NCBI GenBank assembly: GCA_028532985.1
Contig: JANCIK010000009.1
Location: forward strand, 682,001 to 746,000
Direction of reading: 5' to 3'
Length of the DNA stretch: 64,000 bases
DNA from: Stropharia rugosoannulata
Taxonomy: Eukaryota > Basidiomycota > Agaricomycetes > Agaricales > Strophariaceae
Each line of letters opens with the position of its first letter. Position 1 is the stretch's first letter. The translations under genes and the position numbers were made by a program. The notes beneath the pieces were generated by a model, which was given only the letters and a program-made list of their open reading frames with translations, was not told the DNA's origin and ran no database searches. Below, piece after piece: positions 45,380 to 58,246 of this stretch.

Positions 45380-48300
45380 CAATCAAACAACAATGAACTG
45401 GCTTGCCGAACTTGCTGAGATACTATATTCCACTGTTGTGTAGAGGCAGGTTGCGAGCCCCAAAGATAAGGAGCGGTCATTAACGCGGTCCAAACTACAC
45501 GACTTTTCGCTTACAGTAGGGTACGATTTTTTGCGGCATCCTTCCATGTGCTCCATGATCTATCTGTCGGTGAGAAAGCAAAAGAAAGAAAACATCATGC
45601 TGAATGAATGTTCGCACTTGTTAGCAAGGGCCAATATCAAGGATGCTACTGAGCCATTCCGAGGCAGAGCCACTATGCGCACGCAAGCCCGAACAAGGTT
45701 TTCCAGCCGGAAGATACAAAAGTTACTTGAAGATAGCGATGAATCTTCTACGGCAGAACCAGTCACCAAGTATGCGCCAGATGACGTTCAGGACGATGAG
45801 CCGCCAGCACCCGAGTGTGCTGCAGAAAATTTTCTATTGTAGGAGAGTATTGTTGGATTGAAGGAGATAAATGTGTGATGACATGCATGCGAAATAACAG
45901 TCATTGATAGAGTCCACGAACCACTAGTCATGGCAGATGCGCGGAGATTTGTTTCTCAAAGAACATCGTCATTGTCCTTCACATGCCTCAGCGCTCCAGG
46001 TCGCTGACGTTTCATGCATCTGTATTGTTGCGACTTCACTTCTAGGGTCCTTTATGTGAAGGCTGCTTCTCTAACTAAGACAGTGGCGTTTGGAGGAAGG
46101 ATCGATAGAAGACAGTCCAAAACGCGACAGTTTTCCTGTGTGGGCGAACCCTTTGGTACAGCACAGAAGCGGCGAGCTGCAATATATCGATAGGTACCAC
46201 GATGACTTCGCCTTGAGACGGGTTTGGGAGGTCATCCACGCGACTTGTATTGGGGGGACGTTCAGGAATTCATCACGAGGTCCATATGTGTTTCAACAGA
46301 TTTATCCTTGGTAAGCTCCGCCTTAAGTAGCCCGCCCAGCGGAGTAGAAAAAGCCAAACTCTTTACTCTCATTTTTAACCCAATCCCCCTTCGCCTCTGG
46401 ATGGCTCCGGGCAACCTAGTCGCCAGTTTTCTGCCCATAGTGTCCCAGTAGCTGTTCCGCGCCAGCCCTTCTCAAAAATCGAAAACAAAAAACAAAACAA
46501 AAAAGGTCAGTCACCCCTATGTCACCGTGGGGTTTGCAGCTTTTTTAGTTAACTGCATGCTTCCAGCAGGTTGGACCATTCGCATCAACCCCATTCGCAT
46601 CAACCACTTGACCTGGCAGTGCTGATCATGTTGGTGACCTAAAAGTCCTCGTGCTCGTTTTCCTATGTTGGCCTCTGGGGATTGCCATAATTTCCCTGAC
46701 GCTTCGCGGAAAGATTTGCATACTCGGTTGCCCGCATTTTTGGCATGAACAGTCTGCTTCCGGTGTCGTCCACTGTAGTCCCACATGCGAGGGCGTCGCA
46801 GCATCTGGTACTACGCATTATCCGCCTAGCCAGCGCGAGCTCTCCTGCGATGGATGACTGCGATGGACGCCTCCAGGAACGTAGAGGTGCCAAGCTTGCG
46901 AGACCTACAAAGACCAGTTCGTTTTTGGGCACTGCTCCGAAATTAAGCGGAATGCTGAGAATACCCTGCCGGACGCGTCGAACAAATAATGTCTCCATGA
47001 TATCTAGGACCCTCTGGAAAATGCCTCGACTCTTCTTTAGATGCCGTACTCAGCCCATGAAGAACAATCATGCAAGGTGAAGACAATTTTTTCGGCGCCC
47101 TTCAAGCTAGTATAGTGGGTACTGTTCCAGATTGACGCGATTAGGAAGACCAGGGAGCAACTAGTAGGAAGAGGTTCGTAACTTTTTTCCAGCGTAGAAG
47201 CTCGCTTGCTCATTGTATTCGTACGATCACCAGAGTCTCCAGCCAATGCTTAGAATGATGGTCGTCGATGGCTGAAGGAAGGGGTACAAGAACGAAATGG
47301 TAGGTGTACGCGTCCTGTTTAGCAGGATAATCATCATGCTTACCTTGACTATAGGACATCAGTGGCATAAAAAGTGAGCGTAAATTCCAAGTAAATTCCG
47401 GAAGATTTCTGCAGTGCTTGTGCACCGCATTAAGAGACCAAGCGGTGCAGGTTAAACTTTCCAGTGGAAGGCCCTTCAGTGTACAAGTCGAAGTGACGTA
47501 TGGAGCCGGTCCAGTCCTCGAAATGGATAATAGTTGGTCCGTAGGCCCAATTTGTGCTCGAACTAGAAGTACTTACCTTCTCTACAGATGCATAGGTAGA
47601 ACAGGACGCAGAAAGGAGCGCATATATGCCCTCTTTGCAGTTCCCATGATCGACTTCAATGGTTCCCCACTATGCTGCCCGACGATCTAGTACATGCCAC
47701 GGATAATCCATCGGACGCTCAGCCCATTCCTGGTAGAGCGATTGGCACCCACGCAGTCTGATGTGCATATATGCTGTAATATTTGCTGTTTTACTGGCCC
47801 AAGATCATCTGTAGATTTCTTGCTGACGACGTTCAGGATCCACAGCGCATCTCAAGCGACCCTTGCGGGGAATAATCAGGGCCCGGTGAGTTAGCTGGAA
47901 AGACTGTTCACGATAAAAGATGCTCACAGTGCTCAGGTGTATTTAGGTGTTCTCTTCCCCCTCTGTTAACCAAAACTTCTGCAGAAATGCTTGCTTTCGT
48001 GGGATTCAGGTTTTTAATCCAATGGCGAGAATATAAGGATATTCTGGCATTGTGGAGGCTGAGTGCAGGGAAGTAAGGGATGGTTCACGCTGAAATTTCG
48101 TGTGGAGGTTCAGGTGGGCTGTAGGGTGGTTTAGGATAACGTAGGGGGACTATAGGAAACCTTCATTTTCCTCTAGAAATTGTAGAGTCGAGTAAAGTTA
48201 GAGTTTCGGTTCCAATCACGTGGGAATATAAGTTACGGAGGCAAACTATCCCCTTCACCATTCCCCGATTCTCAACAAGACGGACCATAAGATCCCTTTC

Positions 48301-48411
48301 GTAAACGATAGCATTGCGTGATATACTCACAAAGGGTACTTTAAATTGATACAACGGAGAGAAGGAATACAGCGAAACAGTCCGAGTGAACCCAATACAA
48401 CCAGGTATAAA
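45050..48411. other. Gene-poor stretch between Bzz1 and CAF1
   Basis: Contains a T31 tract at 45349. Frames at 45531-45842 (acidic, Ser-rich C-terminus) and 46090-46314 (contains ALRRVWEVIHATCIGG), both plus, show no recognisable domain or supporting splice structure. I make no gene call. Confidence 0.4.
45349..45379. repeat. T31 homopolymer
   Basis: Thirty-one consecutive T on the plus strand. It may be the poly(A) tail scar of a minus-strand retrocopy or simple slippage. I found no coding remnant directly adjacent, nor target-site repeats. Confidence 0.7.
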
Positions 48412-49734
48412 TTACCGTCCTCCTCCAACCATCGTTCTCATGTAGCTAGGAGGTCCATTGCCCATTGGCCCATAACTTGCTGTCATAGCTGATGGAAGAC
48501 CCGCGGACATAGGCCCGAGGGACATGTTCACATTTTGTGACTGTTGCGATGCGCTATTTGGCCCCGGCGTTTGGTTATGCGTATCTCGAGCCGATCCACG
48601 ATCTTCCCGCTCTGCAATTGTCGCACCGCCGCGCATATCTGCGAGCCCGTTAGGTGTAGTAAACGTCTGCCCAAGACCGTATAGCTTCCCCGAGTACTCG
48701 GCGTCGTCAATGTGGTCGTCGAAGTACAGCTCTCGCATCTTGAAGAAGGTCGATGCCGTGAGCAGCGAGTCAGAACCTGCCTGCTGACTCGCGCCAATCC
48801 GCAGAACCTAAGAAAAGGTGACGTAACCGTGAGTGTCCAAGCGTTAGGCGGCGAGTGTTGGTCACCTACTCCGAGATCATCAGCGACGTCTTGCAATCCA
48901 CCCTTCAAGTTCTTCGACGCCCGCATCAGAAACTTGATGTCATACACTGTCGGAAACCAGATTTTCAGGAGCGAAAAGAAGGCGTCTTCTGTTGTTGGTA
49001 GTGATTCGGCTGTCAGTAGCTTCACGAAGTAACCAAAATCGTAGCCACTAGAAGGTAAAAGGTGCATCAATAAACAATACTTGAGTAACGGTCAGGGTGG
49101 GGGATTGGTGGCAGTGGTAGGTCCCCGTCTCAGCCACTGACATCCCCGTCAATGGCGATGCAGGTACGCACGTACCTGTGGAAAGAGATCCACCGCGTGT
49201 CCTGTGACAGCACCATTCCCGAAGTAATCATAAGCTCCGCGAAATCATTGGGGATGATTCCAAACTCTTCATGCCGTTGGAAGTCAAGACCCGCTTTCTG
49301 CAGCTGTTCCACTGATTCAGGTGTGAACATATCTTCACTATCCAAGGATATTGTCAGATATGGCCTTTTTCTTCATAAAGTATAGTCACGCACCCGAGAC
49401 TGAACCTGAAATTGAACTGCCAAGTCGAGCATTCCTGCGGAAACTCGCCCTCTTCATTCGCCAGAGTAATCCCCACTTGTATAATCTTCAGCAGGTCGAC
49501 ATTACAGCGCATGGTTTGATAGTGATAGTCCGACGAGGTCTTAAAGTTCCCTATTGGTCTTGCGACAACGCCTGGAAATTCCGTGTCCTGGGCTTCGGTA
49601 AGTCAGGAGAACAAGGTGCGGAATCGTGAAGGGAGTACGACCATTGCAACATACGGGAAATGTTCAATAAGATCGCGTATATTTCGCATTTCTGCCTCCA
49701 GATTTGGGGCCCATACTTCTCGTATCCGGGCCAT
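48412..49734 (-). CDS. POP2: CCR4-NOT complex deadenylase subunit CAF1/POP2
   Basis: Five exons (49734-49642, 49587-49394, 49337-49176, 49047-48870, 48807-48412) encode 340 aa. The DEDD ribonuclease fold is complete: IREVWAPNLEAEMRNIRDLI, then DTEFPGVVARP (catalytic Asp32 and Glu34), GYDFGYFVKLLT (Asp153) and QQAGSDSLLTASTFF (Asp222). EFGIIPNDFAELMITSG and KNLKGGLQDVADDLG also match the family. The last about 100 residues are a low-complexity Gly/Ser/Met tail ending VGGGR, outside the nuclease. CAF1 shortens mRNA poly(A) tails as part of CCR4-NOT, in the cytoplasm. A short first exon upstream cannot be excluded, but MARIREVW is a normal start. Confidence 0.93.
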
Positions 49735-50504
49735 GGATGTTGTGAGAGAAGCGAAAAGCAATGGATATGGACGTGTTCAAACTGCTCACAGCATCGACTC
49801 CGGTTGATGACGTAATACAATGCTAACCTCCCAAATTTCGAATTCCGCATCGGGATAGCGGCCCGAAAGGCTGCAGGATTGCCGCGGCCACAGGTCAGCC
49901 GCAAATGTTCCTCGATGTCAGAATCCTCCGGAAATCCATAACTCCTTGCGATTTTGTTTCCAGAATGTATCAGATCCGTAAATCTGGATTGTTTTTTTAT
50001 TTTCACCCAATATACCTACTGTCCAGTATACGCGGTTCATGTCTCTTTTGTATCTGACATCACCTATTACAAGACTCAATCAAATTCAATCAACTGTTGC
50101 ATATGCGTATATGTGTAGTCTCGAATACGTGTAGTGACTCTCTTAAATAGAGTAAAAGTACAATTTTCACCCTCGCTTAGCAATTCGACGTACATACATA
50201 ATAGGTGAAGAGAAAAATCATTAAATTCCTTGGCATCACTCGCACGGGCGCTTATTTAGCACTAGCGACTCGCAAGTGTGCTGATGGACGAAAGATACTA
50301 ATAAAACTGAGCTGAGAAAGGGTTTAAATGGTATTTCAAAACATCAAGATAAATAAAGGTAACTAATACAATGGGTATCAAAGCGGTGATATTCTAGGAG
50401 AGAAATAGAAGATTTATACACAGTAATCAGCTGCAGCCTGCGCCCTGGTATATTACAGTAGTCAGGCCCGAGGAAGCTTAAATAAATACAAAGTCCAATG
50501 TCAA
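49735..50504. other. Intergenic, CAF1 promoter and TF 3' flank
   Basis: No gene recognised. AT-rich between 50.0 and 50.5 kb. Confidence 0.5.
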
Positions 50505-53500
50505 TTAAAACCACGCCATATAACTCGTGAGCTCAATGATTCCGGGATGAAGCGCTCCATGGTCAAAATTAAAAATCTGGTTCTGGTTGACCCGAGGGAG
50601 AGAGCGAATGAACGGCGTGGGCTTGTCAGTAGCGGACGAGTACCTCCCACCCTCTAGGCCCATCCCCAGGCTTGAAAACATATATATGTCGGGCAACTTT
50701 GAGTCGTGGGCACCGTCAGCAGCCGTCATGAACGAGTCGCTCACTGGCAAGGTACGTTGGCCGAACCCGTTCCCGACAGCCCGTGGCAGGGGGCGCATCT
50801 GCATTTGATTGAGAGCCTCTATCAGCGAGGGATGTACGCCAGCGAAGGACGGTGGGATTATGAACGGGACATCCTCCTCCATGGCCTGCCTTTCTGCTAA
50901 CACGCGCTGCGACTTCTCCATGAGCTTCTGCATGACAGGCTGCAGGGGGACTGCGTCAGCGGCATGCTATGTGAGCCTGTTTGACAGATAAATACATACC
51001 AAAGCCCTACTGCAGAACGGCAGTATCTTTTCAGCCGAACGAAACAAACGACACGCACGTTCGAGGTCTTGAAGGGCATATGTTGCCTGCGAAGTGGATT
51101 TGGCTCGCCATACGAGGAGTGCTAGAGTAACCTATTTCAAATTGTATCCGGATCATAGACGACTGATTAGTTAAATTGTGAGATGGTAAAGCTCTATACA
51201 TACCGCCGCAGAGAACGAGTTGAACCAGAAGTGAAGAAACCTGACACTCAGCTGCTGCTCCTGCACAAACAACGTTTCAACCGCCAAAATTATATTTGAT
51301 GCTCCAAGGTATGTAGCCAATACGGATGGAGCATAAACATGAGATAGGTCAAATGTTGCCGACCCACTCAGGGCCTCGGTGAAGTAACGTCGATGCAGCT
51401 GTAACAACGCTAGTATTTCAAATGTCGTCGAAAGTAACCAATCAGCGTTGGGATCGAGCAAAAGCGGAGACAGAACAAGGAGAGAAACACCCACCGATCT
51501 CGCGACTCATGGTTACGAGCCCTCGCTGCATGACGAAGAAGCGAGTGTTTACGTCACGATGCTCGTTCAAAATCGGTGGGACGCCAAATTCCCGGACTTT
51601 TATGTCCAGATTGACAATGTGCTCGTAGGCTGGCTGCTGCACCGCTACGATTGCCTCGAGCATCGGTGTCAAACATTCCGAGAAGAACGAGCATTTCCAG
51701 TCATGATCTGAGAATGAAGAAACATTGTTAATTTGGCAAAGGGTATCGCTGATGCTAGGGCATGGATGTTTGAAACGTACATATCTTTTCCTCCATCGGC
51801 ACGTGGATTCCAGGGCCAGCACATTTCGGCCGTTCAATGTCGACATGGGCGAGTTGCATTGATGACGGCCTGCCCAGGGACAAAGCCTGAATGGGAAAAA
51901 CGAACCAAAATAGACCGCGCCGACGTTAATCACCGTCGCGATTCGCTCACAACATACTACTTGGACCCACCATTCGGCAATCCATATTCAGTAATTCCCA
52001 AAACACACATCGGCGTTTTTCGTCTTCTTCCGGAATCGCCTTCAACATCGGTTTATTTCTATCTGTGCACCTTATTAGTGCTTGATACATGATGCGTAGG
52101 TCGAAGCATACGTAATCCAAGCTGTGAAGAATTCTTATGAGTTATAGGTCAAAGGGTGCCTTGAGCTCCGGACTTACACCATGAGCCAACTTGGCGACAA
52201 ACCCCATTAAATTCCATGCATATCCAACTGCCTTCTTATTATCAGAGAAAATCAAATGATACCATATCATGAAAAACTTAACGGGTCGTCAATAGCAAAT
52301 AACTTTTCTACCCAAGTAGAACTTACCAGGGCATGAAGAACATCAAAGTCAGGCTCCTCCATTAAAGGGATCTCGCAAACCGCCGCTCTCGCGAGATGAT
52401 GGTACGCTTCACCTTTTAAGGATCCGAGGGGGCTTTTTGAATCTACCAAGTACCCAATAGACAAATGCATAAGGAGTAGAGCCAACCGTCTCGGGCTGAG
52501 GTTCTCTATAGGCGTGTCGTAGCAGTAATTCAACAAGTTCGGCAGGAACGTTTCTGAGGAATCAAGATTGAATCTACAGACAGTTCGGGCCATAGTCAGA
52601 AATAATTATACAACAACCAAAATCGGGAACAATAAGTACTCACTGCCAGAGCGCATTTTGCCTCGCCTCTTCACAGACCCTCAGCGCTTCCTCCTTCCGT
52701 GGTAGAACATCCCGAATGCGCTTTCTCATATTCTCATTCACTGCCCACGGAAATGGAAATGTAGCGCTGAGCTGCAAGACGTCTAGTGGCACGTCTATCG
52801 GCGTGCCCGATTGGCGACTACTACTGATGAACTCTTCAGACAAGCCCGGCTTCGAACTCTCGGCGTACTGCGGCTGCGACTCGTTCAGTGACAGAGCCAC
52901 CACCGACTGACGCAAGCTCTCCTCTCGCGCATTCGCCAGCAATATCTCTGAAGCCGACTGGTTCCCCGTTCCATACAGCTCTGGTACCGCAGAATGTTTC
53001 GGGACGGCCTCCACCGATGCGCTCGGATTCGTGGTGCCGTAAAGCTCTTGCGAGGTCTTGATCGCTAGCAGTTCAGGGGCCAGAAGGGGATGGTTTGGGT
53101 TAACGCTTTCGACGATTTCTTCGAGTTGACGGAGACGCTCGGACATCTGGGCTATCTTGTCATGTAGCTGTTCTGCGCCAGCCAGAATGAATCTTGGTAA
53201 AAATATGTCAGAACTATGCTAAAAACAGGTGGTCAGGCACCCATTACCTGCTTCCGCGCCCAGATGTTAAGGCGCCTAATATGTATATCCCCATTAGTTC
53301 TCTTCGGCTGCATTGGATTGTCCAGGAGACTTACCGTCAGGACACAAACTGGCACATCCTCTCTTAACACAGGACTGTTCATAGTACAAGACTTGGTTAG
53401 ATTATATCGCGCTCATGACAGACACCTTACTTGGCACGGGAAGACGCGATCACACTACCACATGGCATTTGGTCAGTATTGAGGTAGAATGTGAAAAGAA

Positions 53501-53816
53501 ATGTAGCCAACTTTGAGCTTCAACCTGGAAAGTAGTCAGAACAGCCCAAGGGAGTTGTAATTCAAGAAAACTTGTACCTGCGGCACTCTTTGCAAGATAA
53601 TTTTCGACTATTTTTCTCTTCCACCCGACCTTTGCTGGGTGACGTTCCATTTGTCGATAATGGTCCGCTGGCGCTGCTCGCACCTGTGGCCATTTCCTGA
53701 TCTTCAACTCCTATAACCTGGCCTCGCCCCCCAGAAAAAGACATATTTCGAGCCCGCTTCATCGGCCTTAAATTTCCCTTTCCATCCGGCACATAGTCAT
53801 ACGACGGTCCAAGCAT
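50505..53816 (-). CDS. Zn2Cys6 fungal-specific transcription factor (copy A)
   Basis: Fifteen exons (53816-53578, 53524-53512, 53454-53431, 53374-53335, 53275-53248, 53192-52644, 52573-52327, 52276-52178, 52121-52112, 52062-51971, 51886-51781, 51707-51495, 51409-51204, 51131-51000, 50939-50505) encode 810 aa. The zinc cluster CKECRRLKLKCDRVFPCQSC is assembled across exons of 13, 24 and 40 nt. It is followed by SGRGSRFILAGAEQLHDKI and a coiled segment (SERLRQLEEIVE). The middle fungal_trans domain includes RRLALLLMHLSIG, LGLHRN (10-nt exon) and RRCVFWELLNMD. The tail is low-complexity. A nuclear DNA-binding regulator; target genes unknown. It is the tandem paralogue of copy B, 0.93 kb away, in the same orientation. 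Confidence 0.87.
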
Positions 53817-54749
53817 GATGAAAACGTGGAGGAGAACGAGGCAAAGGCCGGTTTTTCAGAGGGAAAAAACGTTAGGGAGAGGAATTGAGATGTAGGACTG
53901 AGTTAAGAACGAACTCTACACACCACGGCACCCGTGACCTTCGGGGGTTGCAAATATCGGGCACCCCTATGCCTAAAGTGTATGTATCCGATGCAGTCAA
54001 ATTGGAGTTTATTTGAATTGCCACCCGTTCTTTATGACTCGTATTTCGCGGCAGTTCCCCCAGTTGGCTGAAAATATTTCTTGGATTACTACTAACAGCC
54101 AGCAAGGGTGTCCTGTGATAATCAATCACAGCGCCTAGACTGCAGAAACGAGAACCGTGGGCGCGCAGCGGCGACGCATCAGTGCAGCTATGCACGGAGT
54201 TCGAAACGTCTAACATTAACTTTGCATTTGCTTCAAGAAACTTCACGTAGGCTTTCCTAATCTTTCCTATATTGTGCGCAACGTATACAAATCTGCTCAA
54301 CGCCTCGGATAGAGAAATAAAAAATGCTTTTGAGTAGAAAGTTAACGACACCTTGCACAATGATCACCCAAGCTTCTATCTCGTAACAGGCGCTCTCGAC
54401 CACCGCACAAGGCGGAACTATCTAGAAGATGCGAGATGCCTCGCGCACGTTGCAGGCCGGGCGTGGTCGTCTTCTGAGTTCTTTTCGTATTCTACCCAGA
54501 GAGGGGTAGGTGCGAGCTGGGACGGCTGAACACTTGCGGTCGACGATCATTGCCGCACACTTTTTCGTGGAACAGAGTACATGAATGTTTCGTAATAATC
54601 ACTGTAGATTACATATAGGCTGTCCCAAAGTGCGAATATGTGTACATACATCCATGAAAAGGGCATGGACTAAGCAGATGGTTATATAGTACATAGCCAG
54701 TAATAATTGGTTATGGCGAGTCAGAGGTATCGAAAAATTAGGTTTTGTA
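53817..54749. other. Intergenic between the paired transcription factors
   Basis: Promoter of copy A and 3' flank of copy B. A 162-codon minus-strand frame (53872-54360) has no recognisable content and is not called. Confidence 0.5.
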
Positions 54750-57700
54750 TTAGAAAAAGGCCATCCATGACTGGTCGCTGCTCGAGTTGAGCGCACCAAG
54801 CTCGAAATTTATCGTATCCACCACCGCCATCTTCGATGAGGGGGACAGCGCAGGCGGAATCGACGGGACGGGCGGGCCGTCCGCGGGCAGAACAATGTTC
54901 GTGTATATTCCCTCGAAAACGGGGGCGTTGCCGTACGTCTGGCCGTTCGCCATCGGCGAGTACCCGCGCTGTACCTGCGGCGTCGGGGAACCGTTCGCGG
55001 AGAACGCGACGGGCGAGGGCGACATCCGCGCGAAGTGCACGGCTGGTGCCATCTCTGGCAGCACGGGCGACGTCTGCTGCTGGATGGCTGGCAGCGGGCT
55101 CCACGAGTGCGACGGCGGGCAGTTCTGGGCGACCTTGGCCGAGCACTGACACGGCTTGCGCAGGGGGAAGATGGCCTTTGCGCGCTGGTGTGCCTCGACG
55201 ATGCACTGGGTGAGGCTGCGGTGGGAGCGCACGAATGAGTCTGCTTGCGGTTTGTGGTGCTGCTGCGGATGCTGCAGCTGCTGGCCGTACGGAGACACGG
55301 GCTCTCCGCTGTGCCCTTGAGCCGAATTCGGATAGTCGAACTCCGAAAGGCCGTCCTCCGTTATGTGCTTGAGGACAATTGTCGGCAGTTCTTGTCCGTT
55401 GGACCAACGGTTATAAATAAGATTCGCCTTGTCGATCATCGTCTCCAAAACCGGCTGCAGGGCGAACACATAAGGGCCTGATACCAGATTCTCTTTTTTT
55501 GGAATGTATACGTACAATGACCTGCAATGCCCGCGGACATCTGTCCTTTGCAGAGCGGAATAGAAGGCGTGCCCGTTCTAGCTCCTGCAGCGCCGCGGGT
55601 GACAGACACGTGAAAGGCGCTCTCGAGACGAGCAGACAAAGCGCAACCTGAGCGAACAAATCAGTATAATTAATTCCACGATGCATAGTCCCATACCAGC
55701 GCCACCAGCGCCCAGAAAGCGGTCAACTGTGTGAACGCACGCCAGCCACAAAAGAACTTTCCGAGTCGGAGAAAGGCACTTACGGCAGCGGAAAAGGCGT
55801 TAGACCAATACCCCAGTATCCTCGCTGTCAAATCGGGTTCTTGTTGGTATGTTTCCTCGACGTTTGCCACCATCCGCGTGGCACTAAGAAATACTGCCAC
55901 GACGGAAGGCGCGTATTTGTGCCCTCTATTGAACGATTCTTCTGGTCCGCTGAGTGCCCGTGTAAAGAACTGGCGATGCAGCTGCAGGAGCACTAGATAA
56001 CGGAATGAGATTGGTGAGTGTACTGTATATAACACGGGAGTTCGTACCGGCTTCCAGCGCAGTAGATAACGATGCCCTCTGCATTACGATATTTTTCGAA
56101 TTCGCCTCCCTGTTTCTCAGTAAGGACGGGATAGAGAAATCGCGAATCCGTCTGTCGAGATCAAGCACAGTGTCGTAATCGAGGCTTGGTTTGGAAATTG
56201 CATCCAGAACTGGAGCCAGGCACTGTTCATAGCAGTCATGCTTCCATTTTTGGTCTGCGCGATGTGAATGCACCATTCAGTATATATTTCGCCGACAATC
56301 AAGCCAGAACTCACAATATTGGAGGCTGAGAGAAAGTTCGCAGTCTTGATCAGGAATGTAAGATGGACGGGGACAGTCCATATGACTTATTGAGAGAGAT
56401 GGGGGACGGCCGAGTGATAGCGACTATTCATGAATGTCAATGACCAGCGCTGAACAGCACAACGACGGAGCTTACAAGTCGGGCGTCAAGGTAAAGCAGC
56501 TCCCAGAACAAAGACCGTCGTTTCTCAACCTCCTCCGGGATGACCTTTGACTTTCCGCCATTACGATCTGAAGTACGCAAAACAGGTGTAAGTGTAAGAA
56601 TAGCCTGCAGGGTTGGGGAGATAGTACATACGTAGACCAATCTGAATATAGAAGCATAGTGGTGAGAAACGTATAAAAGTAAATGGCTCAAACACTCACG
56701 CTCTGCGCGAGCTTTGCCGTGAGTCCCATCAGACCCCATGCGTACCCAGCGGCCTTCTTCTTGTCGGAGAATACGAGGAGGTACCAGATTTCGTAAAACA
56801 ACGCTGTTATAGTCTCCACATTCGTCTCTTCCATCACAGGAATCTCACACAGGCTTGCCCGGGCCAACTGATGATATTTCTCGGCATCGGGATGGTCAGG
56901 CTCTCGGTTCGGAAGATCCACGAGGGTACCGACAGCGAGGATCATAAACAGCAGCGCCAAGCGGCGAGGGGAGAGCGAGGACGTTTCAGAGGTGTAGCAG
57001 TGGTATGCGAGGTTGGGATAGAAAGTTGAACTTGGATGGGGGTTGTACTGCCACAGCGCATTCTGGCGGGCCTGCTCCCAGAGACGATCGGCGTCCTCGC
57101 GAGGGGGGAGATGGCTACGAATATACTCCCGCAGCCGGGGATTGCCCTCCGGAGCAATAGTGTCAGACAATGGGAAGTTGTGGCTCAGGCGCACAATCTC
57201 AGCGGCCAGGTGGTCTATAGAAGCTGGGTCGTCCTGTGAATTTAATTGCGTATGTCAGTTTGAGTGGTGACATGGTTTTAGGCTAATTACGCATACGTAC
57301 CTGAGCACGGGTGCCGTGGTTATCTGCAGTGGTCAACGTATCCTCACTAGACCCGCGCTCCAACTTCAGGCGATCGACGTCCATAGCTTGGGGAGTAACT
57401 TTCTGCGGTGCAGAATCGGGCGTGCTTTGCGTACCGCTGTATAGTCCCATTGTACTTTTGATCCCCAATAGACTTGGCTGCATCAACGGATGAAGGTCAT
57501 CCGCATTAGGGGAATGTTCTGAATGTAGCGACTGCAGGGCGTCTTCAAGGGAGCGAATGCGATCACTCATTTCTTGAATTTTTGAATGTAGTTGCTCCGT
57601 GTTCGCCAGAATGAAGCGGGTTCCCTTTCCAGACACCAGGACGCCTGTATGGCGGTCAACAGATGATTCAACTATAAAGGTAATCATGGCACGCACCATC

Positions 57701-58246
57701 TGGGCATATTTCTGCACATCCCCGCTTCTAATGGGAGAGTAAGACCTCCCTCCCTGATATCTCGGATGGCGATAAACATACCTTGCATGAAGCACAAGGA
57801 AAGCTTCGGTCACACTGTCAACACAGTGTCGCGTATGTTCAGTCAGGGTCGGCGAGAGCAGAAAAACGTGACATTTAAACATACCTTGAGCTTCAATCTA
57901 CATGCCACAAGAGTGACAGAATTCCGATAAGGACAGGCTGCGCTCAAACAACACGCGAAACACGTACCGACGACATTCGCAACACGAGAGCGGGGCCTGA
58001 TAGCACACTACTCAGGCTAAAGGGTAAACGACAAGAGGGACAGGGACATACCTTTTTACCGCCTGGCTTCTTCGTCGCAACACCATCCGCAATAAAGATG
58101 TGGTCCACTGGGGCGTTATTGACGAACTGATGCTCCTCGGGCTCCCCGTTGGGCCGCGGACCTGCATTGCTAGCCATTCGAGCCCGTTTGAGGGGCCGGG
58201 GAGAGGCGTTGTGGTCCATGTCGACGGGAGCGGCAGAGGGCGCCAT
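54750..58246 (-). CDS. Zn2Cys6 fungal-specific transcription factor (copy B)
   Basis: Fourteen exons (58246-58052, 57996-57968, 57897-57885, 57814-57782, 57727-57697, 57644-57301, 57233-56700, 56641-56632, 56567-56476, 56423-56315, 56254-56048, 55992-55784, 55647-55516, 55454-54750) encode 880 aa. The zinc cluster CCECRRLKLKCDRSFPCASC continues KKRGCAEIC over exons of 29, 13, 33 and 31 nt. GKGTRFILANTEQLHSKIQE and the fungal_trans core (RRLALLFMILAVG, IGLHRN, RRSLFWELLYLD) follow. The C-terminus is Pro/Gln/Ser-rich, a possible activation domain. Exons of 10, 13, 92 and 132 nt match copy A exactly. A 136-nt interval (55783-55648) may hold one more 30-nt exon. Regulated genes unknown. Confidence 0.87.

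Noticed and set aside
45531..46314. Two plus-strand frames in the gap after Bzz1
   Set aside because: Acidic low-complexity and unremarkable sequence without a domain. A retro-element reading prompted by the T31 tract could not be supported, since no reverse transcriptase or integrase motif was seen.
53872..54360. 162-codon open frame on the minus strand upstream of transcription factor A
   Set aside because: It has no recognisable motif or splice partner and lies where the promoter of the TF gene is expected. Chance frame more likely.
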